This document shows positions 17,285-25,515 of a stretch of 42,143 nt of DNA, in pieces. Location of the stretch: NCBI RefSeq assembly GCF_000733295.1, contig NZ_JPMI01000069.1, positions 1 to 42,143 on the forward strand, given 5' to 3'. Below the pieces are notes generated by a model. It was not told where the DNA came from, made no database searches, and worked only from the letters and a program-made list of their open reading frames with translations. How positions within the stretch are numbered: position 1 is the first letter of the stretch; each line of letters begins with the position of its first letter. Position numbers and translations under genes: made by a program. The DNA is from Archangium violaceum Cb vi76. GTDB lineage: Bacteria > Myxococcota > Myxococcia > Myxococcales > Myxococcaceae.

Positions 17285-18655
17285 TCAGGCCTTGCGCAGC
17301 CGGGCCGCGAAGAAGCCCCCACCCGGCACCCTCGACGGCAGCGCCCGGAGGAAGGGGCCGTCACAGAGCACGGCCGCCCGCTCGGGGCCAAAGAGAGGGG
17401 CCAGGGGCTCCACCGTGAAGCCCGGCACCTTGGCGAGGAAGTCGCGCACCACCACGTCATTCTCCTCGGGCAGCAGCGAGCACGTGGCGTACACCAGCAG
17501 CGCCCCCGGCTTCACCTGGCCCGCCAGCTCCTCCAACAGCCCCAGTTGGGTGTCGTGGAACTCCTGCACCGACTTCGCGGTGAGCTTCCACTTCTGATCC
17601 GGCTCCCGCGCCAGCGAGCCCGTCCCACTGCACGGCGCGTCCACCAGCACCACGTCCGCCTGCTCCAGCGGCAGGGGATGCGGGAAAGACACGTGCCGCA
17701 GGGACAGCTCCTTCGCCCGCTCGCGCGCCTGCGCCAGCCGCCGACGGGAGCGGTCTCCCGCCACCACCCGCCCTGCCCTCCCCACCTCGTCCGCCAGCGC
17801 GAGCGTCTTGCCGCCCGCCCCCGCGCACACGTCCGCCACCACCCGCCCCGACAGCGTCCCCTCCAGCGGCCGGCACGCCTCGACGATCAGCTGGCTGCCC
17901 ACGTCCTGCACCTGCAGGCGGCCCTCCTTCATCACCTTCGTCTCGAAGACGCGGTGGCTCGCCTCCGTGATGCGCACCGCGTCCAGCGCCACGTCCACCG
18001 GCTCCACCGCCACGCCCTCCTCCACCAGCCGCGCCACCACCTCGGCCCGCGTCCCCGAGGGCCTCACCCGGAAGTGCAGCGAGGGATCCTCGTCCAGCGC
18101 CGCCAGCATCGCCTCCAACAGGGGCTCCGGGTGCAGCTCGGCCAGCCGGTTCACCAGCCAGTTGGGGAACGAGTAGCGCGTGGCCAGCCGCTCCGCGGCC
18201 GACTCCGGCAGCGGCGGCTCCGGCAGCGGCGACTCCGCCACCTGGATCAGCAGATCATCCTTGATGGTGCGCGGGCGCACCGGGCCGGGCAGCTTCACCT
18301 CGGGGCCGATGCGCGCCCAGCTCGCCCCGCAGAACAGCCGACGCCAGAGCACGTAGCGCACCAGCGTCTGATCCTCGAGCAGGCCGATCTTGCTGGGAGG
18401 GTGCCCCAACGTGCGCGCCGCCAGGTCCAACAGCCGCTGGTGCCTCGAGAGCTCGCGCACCGCCAGCGCCGTGAAGCGCCGCTCCTGGCCGCCCAGGCCC
18501 TCCGCGTCCTTCAACGCATTGGCCAGCGCCGCCTTGAGGGGATCGCCCTTCAACACCGCCAGGTGTGCCTCGAGCGCCGCCGTCGCCGCGCGCCGCGAGG
18601 GACGCCCCAGGCGATCCTCATCCACGAATGTGCCAGGCCAGAGAGTCGTGCTCAC
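17285..18655 (-). CDS. rsmB: RsmB/NOP-family rRNA cytosine-C5 methyltransferase
   Basis: 456 residues. The N-terminal third is helical and resembles the NusB-like RNA-binding part of RsmB (LANALKDAEGLGGQERRFTALAVRELSRHQRLL). The C-terminal half is the SAM Rossmann domain: VADVCAGAGGKTLALAD (motif I, near residue 270), VVLVDAPCSGTGSLAREPDQKWK (motif IV with one catalytic Cys, near residue 338) and LLVYATCSLLPEENDVVV (motif VI with the second Cys, near residue 390). The two-cysteine pair marks m5C methylation, with 16S rRNA the expected target; assignment to RsmB rather than another family member is likely but not certain. Start is GTG at 18655. Confidence 0.87.
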   Translation of the reverse strand: MSTTLWPGTFVDEDRLGRPSRRAATAALEAHLAVLKGDPLKAALANALKDAEGLGGQERRFTALAVRELSRHQRLLDLAARTLGHPPSKIGLLEDQTLVRYVLWRRLFCGASWARIGPEVKLPGPVRPRTIKDDLLIQVAESPLPEPPLPESAAERLATRYSFPNWLVNRLAELHPEPLLEAMLAALDEDPSLHFRVRPSGTRAEVVARLVEEGVAVEPVDVALDAVRITEASHRVFETKVMKEGRLQVQDVGSQLIVEACRPLEGTLSGRVVADVCAGAGGKTLALADEVGRAGRVVAGDRSRRRLAQARERAKELSLRHVSFPHPLPLEQADVVLVDAPCSGTGSLAREPDQKWKLTAKSVQEFHDTQLGLLEELAGQVKPGALLVYATCSLLPEENDVVVRDFLAKVPGFTVEPLAPLFGPERAAVLCDGPFLRALPSRVPGGGFFAARLRKA

Positions 18656-18676
18656 GCTCGAACCGCCAGCGCTCCG

Positions 18677-19327
18677 CTACGCGCGAAGCGCCATCGAGAC
18701 GGCCAGACATCCTTCGTGGGTCCGCACCTCACGCGGTCCGGCCGCCAGATAGAAATATTGGTGCCCCGTCCGCCGCTCGCCCTCCACCTCCAGCGAGCCC
18801 TCCACCACCATGAAGCCCGCCCGCCCCCGGTTCACCGGCCGGCCCTGGCTCACCCCGGGCTCCATCCGCACCCACAGACACCCGCCCGGCTCCTCCACCA
18901 CCCGCACGCCCGCCGCCTCCTCCGTCCACCCCTCGCGCGGTGGCTCGCGCCGCGCCGCCGTCTCCACCTGCTGCCGCAGGGTGACGAAGCGCTCCACCAG
19001 GTCCAGGATGTCCTCGATCTGGAAGGGCTTGGCCAGCACCGCGTCCGGCTCGTGCGGCCGCAGCACCTTCACCACCTCTTCGGCCGTGGCCGCGCTGACG
19101 ATCGCCACCGGCTGCAGCCGCTGCCGCGCCGCCTCCAGGATGATCCGCCCGCCCTCGCCCTTGTCTCCAATGCGCAGGTCCGTCACCACCAGGGCGAAGC
19201 GCTCCTCCTTCAGGGCCTCCAACGCCTGGGCCACGCTGCCCGCCTCGCGTACCTCGGCCTGCTCGGCGATCAGCTCCCCCATCCCCTCGCGGAGACTGGC
19301 GTCATCCTCCACCAGCAACACCTTCAT
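18677..19327 (-). CDS. Response regulator with unassigned C-terminal module
   Basis: 216 residues. Residues 1-120 are a receiver domain: acidic pair at 8-9, phospho-acceptor Asp50 (VVTDLRIGD), Ser/Ala switch (AIVSAAT) and conserved Lys in LAKPFQ. Residues about 130-216 are not a known DNA-binding or enzymatic output; the segment GCLWVRMEPGVSQGRPVNRGRAGF and the following strands look like a small beta-barrel, possibly cupin-like. The ATG at 19327 is chosen because GGGAGG lies 8 bases upstream and MKVLLVEDD is the natural receiver start; the frame is open 23 codons further. No histidine kinase is adjacent. The gene ends 21 bases before rsmB, and both may be transcribed together. Confidence 0.83.
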   Translation of the reverse strand: MKVLLVEDDASLREGMGELIAEQAEVREAGSVAQALEALKEERFALVVTDLRIGDKGEGGRIILEAARQRLQPVAIVSAATAEEVVKVLRPHEPDAVLAKPFQIEDILDLVERFVTLRQQVETAARREPPREGWTEEAAGVRVVEEPGGCLWVRMEPGVSQGRPVNRGRAGFMVVEGSLEVEGERRTGHQYFYLAAGPREVRTHEGCLAVSMALRA

Positions 19328-19416
19328 CAGAGGACCTCCCGCCTGGGACTCCGGAGTCTCACTGCACGCCTGGGGGGAGTAGTTGCCCCTTCCCATCGGG
19401 CGAGAACTCCCCGGAA

Positions 19417-19502
19417 TGGCCCTCCCCGGACTCGAACCGGGACGCGGGGTCAGCCGCAGCGGATTTTGAGTCCGCCTCGTCTACCAATTTCGACAGAGGG
19501 CC
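19417..19502 (-). tRNA. tRNA-Leu (CAA)
   Basis: 86 bases on the minus strand: acceptor GGCCCTC/GAGGGCC, D loop with TTGGTAGA, anticodon stem GCGGA/TCCGC with loop CTCAAAA (anticodon CAA, reading UUG), a long variable arm GCGG-CTGA-CCCCGC, T arm CCCGG-TTCGAGT-CCGGG, discriminator A. The long variable arm fits a class II tRNA. CCA is not encoded. Confidence 0.95.
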
Positions 19503-19578
19503 CCTTGGGGCTGGAACAAGCGAACGTATACCGCGATGCCCGCCCGGACGCATCTGAAGATTGCGGTCCTACACACTG

Positions 19579-20346
19579 ATGGATAAACGGGGCGCCATGT
19601 ACAACCTTCTCATCGCCCTGGGTGTGGGTCTCGTCATCACCCTGGGTATCAAACTCTCTGGCGTCGGTTCCATCTGGGCCGGCATCATCCCAGGCTCCAT
19701 CGCCTTCGTGGCGACCTACCTCCTGCTCGCCCGGCGGATCGGCAACCAGCTCCAGGTCCTCATGGAGTCCGTCCAGAAGGAGCTCCAGGGGCAGCCCACC
19801 AGCCAGAAGGAAGCCCAGGCGCGCGTCGAGCGGGCCATCAAGATGCTGGAGGGCGGGCTCGCCTACGACAAGTGGCAGTTCATGGTGGGGCCCGAGATCC
19901 ACTCGCAGCTGGGCATGCTCAAGTACATGTCCAAGGATCTGGACGGGGCGCAGGTGCACTTCAACAAGGCCAGCCCCCGCAACTACATGGCCAAGGCCAT
20001 GCAGGGCGCCCTGTACTACCAGCGCAAGGACTTCGGCGCGATGAAACGCTCCTTCGAGACCGCGGTGACCGCCGGCAAGAAGGAGCCGCTGCTGTGGGCC
20101 GCGTACGCGTGGTGCCTCGTGCAGAACAAGGAGAAGGACGAGGCCCTCCGGGTGCTGGGACGCGGCGTGGAGGCCAACCCCTCCGATGAGAAGCTCAAGA
20201 ACAGCCTGTCCGCCCTGCAGAACGACAAGAAGCTGAAGATGAAGCCGTATGAGCCCGGGTGGTGGCAGTTCGGCCTGGAGGCGCCTCCGCCCCAGGTTCT
20301 GGGCGGCGGTGGGGGCCGGCGCGTTCAGTTCACCCCCCGACGCTGA
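19579..20346 (+). CDS. Membrane-anchored TPR-like protein
   Basis: 255 residues. Two adjacent N-terminal membrane helices (YNLLIALGVGLVITLGIKL, and a second through IIPGSIAFVATYLLL) form a hairpin, followed by a cytoplasmic helical region with TPR-like pairs (residues about 85-225: SQLGMLKYMSKDLDGAQVHF, AKAMQGALYYQRKDFGAMKR, LLWAAYAWCLVQNKEKDEAL). The C-terminus is short, Gly-rich and basic. The start is ATG at 19579; ATG at 19597 is equally possible, and neither has a strong ribosome site. It is divergent from tRNA-Leu. I cannot assign a function beyond a scaffold or assembly factor at the inner membrane. Confidence 0.75.
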   Translation: MDKRGAMYNLLIALGVGLVITLGIKLSGVGSIWAGIIPGSIAFVATYLLLARRIGNQLQVLMESVQKELQGQPTSQKEAQARVERAIKMLEGGLAYDKWQFMVGPEIHSQLGMLKYMSKDLDGAQVHFNKASPRNYMAKAMQGALYYQRKDFGAMKRSFETAVTAGKKEPLLWAAYAWCLVQNKEKDEALRVLGRGVEANPSDEKLKNSLSALQNDKKLKMKPYEPGWWQFGLEAPPPQVLGGGGGRRVQFTPRR

Positions 20347-20705
20347 TCCCGCTCCCCGGGAATTCCTACTGGTGGGATAACCGGGAACGCTGCAACTCTT
20401 GCCTAGTCGGGGGCGCCTTCTCCCGAGACGGATGCTGCAAGTCCCTGGAATCACTCCCCCCTCTGTCGCCGTGAAGAGGGGCACGGCCCTTGCTCCTGGG
20501 CTGACACATGATCGGGCCCGAGCGGCCCGGCGAAGTGGTGGAGATCGGATTTGGCAGCCGGGGGTCTCGGGTGAAGGAGGCGGAGGACGTGGGTGCGCCA
20601 GGGGCGACGGCCGGGGACGGGCGGGATGGCTCACCCTCTAGCGGGCGTGGCACTCGAGACTTTCGGCCTGCCATTACCAGGCAAGCGCGGGAAGTGGAGC
20701 GGACC
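20347..20705. other. 359-base intergenic stretch
   Basis: No gene supported. The downstream frame is open back to 20508, but the residues there are low-complexity Gly/Arg/Glu with no similarity to a receiver domain. I saw no clear terminator, and no sigma70 or sigma54 promoter I would defend. Confidence 0.5.
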
Positions 20706-21665
20706 ATGGAACGGCACGAGCGCCCCAGCGAGAGGGCCCTGATCCTGGTCGTGGAGGACGACCCGGGGACACGCGACAGCCTGGTGGAGCTGCTCGCCGC
20801 CCGGTTCGATGTGCTGGGCGCCAGCGACGGCCAGTCGGGCCTGGTGCTCGCCCGCGAGCGTCACCCGGATCTGGTCCTGCTGGATCGCTTCCTGGATCAC
20901 GAGGACGGCCTGGCGGTGCTCGAGTCGCTGCAGCACGACAAGGCGACCGAGTCCGTGCCCGTCATCTTCCTCACCGGCGACTCCGACGAGGCCACGCTGG
21001 AGAAGTGCCTGGAGATGGGCGCGGTGGACTTCGTCCACAAGCCGGCCAGCGCGCGCGAGTTGATGGCCCGCATCGACCGGGCCCTGCGCCAGAGCGAGCA
21101 GCAGCAGCGGCTCCAGGTGCTGGCCCAGACGGACGCCCTCACGGGCCTGGCCAACTTCCGGGCGCTGTCCATGCGGCTGGAAGAGGAATTCAAGCGCGCC
21201 AACCGCTACGAGTACCCGATGTCCGTGGTGGTGATCGATCTGGATCACCTCAAGGCCATCAACGACGGCATGGGCCACGACGTGGGCAACCGGGCGATCC
21301 TCGCGCTGGCCAGCCACCTGCGCACCAACCTGCGCGAGGTGGACTTCGCGGCCCGCTTCGGTGGCGATGAGTTCGTCGCGCTGCTGCCCCACCAGACGGC
21401 GGCCGAGGCCGCGGTCTTCGCCGAGCGGATCCGCGCCGGACTGCGTACCGTGAAGGTGACGCGCAGCGACGGGCGGCCGGCCCCCTTCGGACTGAGCGTG
21501 AGCGTGGGGATCGCGGATCACTCGACCGCCCAGCCCAAGGAGAGCACCGAGGCCCTGCTGAGGGCGGCGGACGCGGCGCTCTACGAGGCCAAGCGCGAGG
21601 GCCGCGATCGGGTCGTGGTGTACGGAGCGGCCGAGCTGCCGCCCCCCAAGGTTCAGCGTCACTGA
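20706..21665 (+). CDS. Response regulator diguanylate cyclase (REC-GGDEF)
   Basis: 319 residues. Receiver domain at about 12-128, with acidic residues 17-19, phospho-acceptor Asp60 in LVLLDRFLDHEDG (a slightly unusual loop, without the usual MP), TGDSDE and VHKPAS lysine. GGDEF domain from about 140: TDALTGLANFRALSMRLEEE, DLDHLKAINDGMGHDVGNRAI, and an intact active site GGDEF at 219-223 in ARFGGDEFVALLP. RxxD (REVD) lies 5 residues before it, so the c-di-GMP inhibitory I-site is present. It should make c-di-GMP on phosphorylation and be product-inhibited. The ATG at 20706 is where receiver similarity begins. It lies 24 bases before the flavoprotein-receiver gene and is probably co-transcribed with it. 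Confidence 0.9.
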   Translation: MERHERPSERALILVVEDDPGTRDSLVELLAARFDVLGASDGQSGLVLARERHPDLVLLDRFLDHEDGLAVLESLQHDKATESVPVIFLTGDSDEATLEKCLEMGAVDFVHKPASARELMARIDRALRQSEQQQRLQVLAQTDALTGLANFRALSMRLEEEFKRANRYEYPMSVVVIDLDHLKAINDGMGHDVGNRAILALASHLRTNLREVDFAARFGGDEFVALLPHQTAAEAAVFAERIRAGLRTVKVTRSDGRPAPFGLSVSVGIADHSTAQPKESTEALLRAADAALYEAKREGRDRVVVYGAAELPPPKVQRH

Positions 21666-21689
21666 CAACCAGAAACCCCCAGAGGACCG

Positions 21690-23450
21690 ATGGACGGTGG
21701 AGTGAGGGCGCGGATGAACGGGAGCAAGCTGGCGAGCGGTTCGAGGGTGGCCATCGTGGGGGGTGGAATCGCCGGTGCGGGACTGGCCGCCTCGCTGCTC
21801 TTCAATGGACGGGCCCGCGGCTGCGCGCTCGACGTGCGGGTGTACGAAAGCGGGGAGCCGGGCGCCATCGCCCCGCCCGCCCTGCTCACGCCGGAGTGCC
21901 GTTCCCGGCTCGCCGCGCTCGGCTGCCGCGTGCCTCCCGAGTGGCGCGCCCATGAGCTGCGCGGCGTGGAGATCCTCTCCCATGGCAACCGCGAGGTACT
22001 GCCCTCCACACCCGGCGGCCTGTGGGTGGTGGACGCGTGGCCCCAGGGCCAGGGTGGCCTCGCGCTGGTGAGGGAAGTGCTCGCGGGCGCGGCGACCGCG
22101 CAGGGCGCGCGCTTCGTGCCCCGGCGCGTCGAGCGGGTGGAGAATCAGCCCTCGGCGCCGGACGCTCCCGCCGCGGTGCGCAAGAGCGGCCCCCTCGTCG
22201 TGAGGGCCCAGGGCAGCGGCGAGCGCTTCCACGCGGTGGCCCTCGCCACGGGCGCCGGGCCCTCCATGGGCGATGCCTTCTTCCCGGGCTTCAAGCCCGC
22301 TCCCACCATCGCCGCCGTGCAGGCGCGGCTGCGGCACGCCTCGCCCCGGCTGTCCGTGGCGCCGCTCGCGCGGCTGTGGCTCTCGCCCATGGGCTCGGTG
22401 GATGGGCTGCTCCTGCTGCCCGGCGCGCATTCGGTGTACGCGCTCGCCTTCGGGGCCTCGGTGACTCCGGCGGACCTGTGCCAGGTGCTGATGATGGCCG
22501 CCCGCGATGGGCTCGTGGAGGAAGGTTTCGAGCTGGCCGCGCTGGAGACGACGCGGCTGCCCTATGGTCCCGGCCGCACGATCGTCGCCCCCGGGCAGCT
22601 CGCGGTGGGCGCGGTGGCGTTCGGCCACCCGCTGCAGCTCGGGCTCTCCGAGACGCTGGCCTCCTGCAGCCGCGCCGCCGTGGCGCTGCTGGACGCCGGA
22701 CTGGAGGGCACGGCCCTGGAGCGCCGCTACGTGCGCGAGGGCCTCAATGAGATGCTCGAGGACTCGGCCGCGGGCGCTCGCTCCATCTCCTGGCTGCGCC
22801 GCGCCGGACGCCGCGCTCCCCAGGCCTTCCTCGCGGCTCGCAACCGCGGCACCTCGGGCGGCATGGGCGGTGGTGGGGTGCTGGGGCTCTCCTCCCCCAC
22901 TCCGCTCTCCCTGCTCAACGCCGCCCGCTGGGCCGGCATCCGCGAGACCATGGCCTCCTGGGTCCGCACCGCCGTGGAGCCCATGCCCACCACGATTCCC
23001 TCGCTCGAGCCGGACCTCTACTACATCGTGGATGACGATCCGGATCAGCGCGAGGCCATGACGCAGCTCCTGGAGTCCACGGGAGCCCGGGTGGTGGCCT
23101 TCGCCGATGAGCTGGCCCTGTTCTGCGCGGTGGCGCGCCGCCCGCCCACGGCCATCCTCCTGGACGTGGTGCTGCACTGGGTGGACGGGCTCCGGCTGTG
23201 CGAGGGCCTCAAGCAGCACCCGCTCACACGCGACACCCGGGTGGTGGTGATGAGCGGGTTGAACCGGCCCCACGTGCGCCAGCGCGCGCTCGACGCCGGC
23301 GCCGAGGCCTTCCTGCCCAAGCCCGTGGACCCCGAGCGCCTGCTGCGCCAGCTCATGGGCCATGTCTCCACCAGCGCGCAGGTGGCCCAGCCGGGCCGCT
23401 CCGCTCAGGACGACGTCGTCTCCGACGAGTCGGGCCGCTACGCCTCCTGA
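21690..23450 (+). CDS. FAD-binding oxidoreductase fused to a receiver domain
   Basis: One continuous 586-residue frame. Residues about 18-400 look like a class A flavoprotein monooxygenase/tryptophan-halogenase-like Rossmann protein: VAIVGGGIAGAGLAASLL (FAD GxGxxG at 24-29), an acidic strand end (VRVYESG), and a later GQLAVGAVAFGHPLQLGLSETLASC where the second FAD motif (GDAAH-like) is expected, here with GAVAFGHP instead. After a Pro-rich linker (PMPTTIPSLEP), residues about 444-565 are a complete receiver: VDDDPDQ, phospho-acceptor Asp492 (ILLDVV), VVMSG and Lys544 (LPKPVD). The ATG at 21690 has AGAGGA close by. Its neighbour is a diguanylate cyclase. The substrate is unknown, and the altered second FAD motif raises the chance that the oxidoreductase part acts as a sensor rather than an enzyme. 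Confidence 0.82.
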   Translation: MDGGVRARMNGSKLASGSRVAIVGGGIAGAGLAASLLFNGRARGCALDVRVYESGEPGAIAPPALLTPECRSRLAALGCRVPPEWRAHELRGVEILSHGNREVLPSTPGGLWVVDAWPQGQGGLALVREVLAGAATAQGARFVPRRVERVENQPSAPDAPAAVRKSGPLVVRAQGSGERFHAVALATGAGPSMGDAFFPGFKPAPTIAAVQARLRHASPRLSVAPLARLWLSPMGSVDGLLLLPGAHSVYALAFGASVTPADLCQVLMMAARDGLVEEGFELAALETTRLPYGPGRTIVAPGQLAVGAVAFGHPLQLGLSETLASCSRAAVALLDAGLEGTALERRYVREGLNEMLEDSAAGARSISWLRRAGRRAPQAFLAARNRGTSGGMGGGGVLGLSSPTPLSLLNAARWAGIRETMASWVRTAVEPMPTTIPSLEPDLYYIVDDDPDQREAMTQLLESTGARVVAFADELALFCAVARRPPTAILLDVVLHWVDGLRLCEGLKQHPLTRDTRVVVMSGLNRPHVRQRALDAGAEAFLPKPVDPERLLRQLMGHVSTSAQVAQPGRSAQDDVVSDESGRYAS

Positions 23451-23457
23451 GTGCGCC

Positions 23458-23946
23458 TCAGGGCAGCGCGGTGGTGACGTAGTCCCTGCCACTGGCATGG
23501 CACCCGTGGCAGGTCGAGTGGCCCCGGCCGTAGTAGTTGCTGGAGTACTCCGGCCCGAAGCCCTCGTAGAAGAGCCACGTGTCCTTGCCGGTGCCCTCGG
23601 CGATCTTCACGTCCAGGGCATGGCCCCGGAGCGTCTTCCCGTCGCTCTCGTACAGCTCCTTCACCAGGATGCTGCCCACCGGGTGCGTGGCATTGCCCGC
23701 GCGCAGGGACTGGACGACCGTGTCATTGAAGAAGACGCGCACCTTGCTGCCATGCGGCGCTCGCGTCTCGTGGACGCCAGGCTCGGCGAGCCAGTCCTTG
23801 TACCGGCCCTCTCGCACGAAAGCGGTGATGCCGGCTTCGGAGGTGTCGAGCTCCTGGATGACGCCCGTGCCCTCGTCCACCGTCGACGAGGGACCACAGG
23901 CGCTGGCGGCGAGCACGGTCAGGAGGAACAGCGAACGCGGGTGCAT
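23458..23946 (-). CDS. Cytochrome P460-like lipoprotein
   Basis: 162 residues. Residues 1-16 are a signal with lipobox-like ASAC and Cys17 as the lipidation site. The mature part carries HPVGSILVKELYESDGK, HALDVKIAEG, TWLFYEGFGPEY and, near the end, the heme-attachment motif CHGCH (146-150) followed by ASGRDYV. This order matches the cytochrome P460 family, whose heme is bound through CxxCH and a further lysine cross-link; I see candidate lysines but cannot pick one. It is expected at a membrane facing the periplasm, perhaps in detoxifying nitrogen oxides or hydroxylamine, or as an orphan c-type heme protein. The ATG at 23946 has AAAGGA 7 bases upstream. It is divergent from another small lipoprotein. 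Confidence 0.76.
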   Translation of the reverse strand: MHPRSLFLLTVLAASACGPSSTVDEGTGVIQELDTSEAGITAFVREGRYKDWLAEPGVHETRAPHGSKVRVFFNDTVVQSLRAGNATHPVGSILVKELYESDGKTLRGHALDVKIAEGTGKDTWLFYEGFGPEYSSNYYGRGHSTCHGCHASGRDYVTTALP

Positions 23947-24093
23947 CGGGCAATCCTTTCGGCGGAGTGCCCTGCCATACGGTGGTGACGCGCCTCCGGT
24001 TACCTCGGAATTCTGAGGACTCGTGCGCACGCAACCTCGCGAAATCCCGGGGCGCTGGCGTGGGAACGTGCTTTGCAACCCGCACTGTCCACC

Positions 24094-24453
24094 ATGAGAA
24101 AATACCTCTGCGCGTTCCTGGTGTTCGGTGTCTCCGCGTGTGGCCCGGAGGGCTCCATCTTCGATGACATCTTCCACGATGCGAGCAAGGTCCACGGCCC
24201 CGGCACGTACCGGCTCTCCGACAGCGGTGTCCGGTGCGCCCAGGCGCCCTGCCCCACCCTCCGTGTCTCGTCAGTCAGCTCGCACACGGAGTTCCTGGTG
24301 AGCGAAATCGAGTTTCCAGCCGGCATGCCGCAGAACACGCGGCAGCAGGCCACCGCGCTCATCTCCACACCCGACGGACTGGTGGTCTACGGCGCCCCGC
24401 GCGGCCAGGGTGATGGCCGCGTGTTCGTGGTTCAGTCCCTCATGGAGCGGTAG
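24094..24453 (+). CDS. Small lipoprotein, function unknown
   Basis: 119 residues. The signal MRKYLCAFLVFGVSAC ends in a lipobox (VSAC), then GPEG. The mature part has two Cys in a short loop (RCAQAPC), possibly a disulfide, and predicted beta strands (TLRVSSVSS, HTEFLVSEIEF, DGLVVYGAP, GRVFVVQSL). No catalytic motif is recognised. Its last 22 bases overlap the end of miaA on the other strand. It is divergent from the P460-like lipoprotein, sharing a 147-base promoter region. Confidence 0.7.
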   Translation: MRKYLCAFLVFGVSACGPEGSIFDDIFHDASKVHGPGTYRLSDSGVRCAQAPCPTLRVSSVSSHTEFLVSEIEFPAGMPQNTRQQATALISTPDGLVVYGAPRGQGDGRVFVVQSLMER

Positions 24454-25406
24454 GCACCCGGCTCGGGGTTGGGCATGCCCGAGGACACCTCGGGCTCGGC
24501 CCGTCCACTGGAGCCGCCCTCTTTCAACAACACGTCATACGGTGGCTCCACGAAGCCCGCTCCCGCTTCCTTGCGGAACCACGTGAGCTGCCGCTTGGCG
24601 TAACGGCGCGTCTCCTGTGCCGCCTGCTGGATGGCCTCCTCCACCGGGAGCGTCCCATCCACCACCGCCTTCGCCTGCACGTACCCCACGCTGCGCATGG
24701 GCGCGGCCTCACCGTAGCCCCGGGAGATCAACCCACGCACCTCCTCCACCAGCCCGCCCTGGAACATGGCGGCGCTGCGCGCGTCGATGCGCCGGTACAG
24801 CTCCTCGCGCGGCGGCGACAGCACGTGCATCCGGAAGGGATACCGATCCGCGGCGAACGCGTGCTCCTTGCGGAACTCGGAGGCCGGCTTGCCCGTCTGT
24901 TTGTGGATCTCCAACGCCCGGATGGTGCGCACCAGATCCTTCGGCGGCAGCTTCGCGGCGGTCTCCGGATCCACCTCGGCGAGCTTGCGGTGCACGGCCT
25001 CCCGGCCCTCGGCGGCGGCGAGCGCCTCCAGCTCCGCGCGCAGCTCCGGGTCCGCTCCCGGCGCCTCCACCAGGCCATGCAGCAGGATGCGCAGGTACAT
25101 GCCCGTGCCCCCCACCACGAAGACGCGCTTGCCCCGCGAGACAATGTCCTCGATGGCCGCGTCGGCCCGGCGCTGGTACTCGGCGGCCGAGAAGGGCTCG
25201 AGCGGCTCCACCACGGAGATGAGGTGGTGCGGCACGGCGGCCAGCTCCTCCGCCGAGGGCTTCGCCGTCCCGATGTCGAAATACCGGTACACCTGCTGCG
25301 AGTCCGCGCTGACGATCTCCCCTCCCTCGCGGCGGGCGAGCTCGATGGCGAGCGCTGTCTTCCCAGACGCGGTGGGCCCGGCGATAACGGTGAGGAAGGG
25401 CTTCAT
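24432..25406 (-). CDS. miaA: tRNA dimethylallyltransferase MiaA
   Basis: Adds a dimethylallyl group to N6 of A37 in tRNAs reading UNN codons. 324 residues from ATG at 25406: P-loop GPTASGKT (10-17), EIVSADSQQVYRYFDIGTAKP (catalytic Asp and the DSxQVY motif), PHHLISVVEP, VGGTGMYLR, and a C-terminal RRYAKRQLTWFRKE helix, all diagnostic. The last 35 residues are a variable tail that overlaps the convergent lipoprotein gene by 22 bases. The frame is open 27 codons upstream of the chosen start, but those residues do not look like MiaA. No clear ribosome site is seen. Confidence 0.94.
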   Translation of the reverse strand: MKPFLTVIAGPTASGKTALAIELARREGGEIVSADSQQVYRYFDIGTAKPSAEELAAVPHHLISVVEPLEPFSAAEYQRRADAAIEDIVSRGKRVFVVGGTGMYLRILLHGLVEAPGADPELRAELEALAAAEGREAVHRKLAEVDPETAAKLPPKDLVRTIRALEIHKQTGKPASEFRKEHAFAADRYPFRMHVLSPPREELYRRIDARSAAMFQGGLVEEVRGLISRGYGEAAPMRSVGYVQAKAVVDGTLPVEEAIQQAAQETRRYAKRQLTWFRKEAGAGFVEPPYDVLLKEGGSSGRAEPEVSSGMPNPEPGAYRSMRD

Positions 25407-25515
25407 CTCGGAGGAACCCCATGACTCCCATGACTCGGCCTCGAAGAGCGAGACGCCTGCACGCCCTCCGGGCCCGATGTTCACCAACTGGTCCGACTGT
25501 TGGACCAGTTGCGTC

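Noticed and set aside
20640-20670. A sigma54-type promoter before the diguanylate cyclase (TGGCACTCGAGACTTTCG)
   Set aside because: The GG element is present, but the GC of the -12 element is missing at the required spacing.
20631-23498. A 955-codon minus-strand frame across the cyclase and flavoprotein genes
   Set aside because: It covers two well-supported genes and translates to His/Gly/Arg/Ala-rich sequence without motifs.
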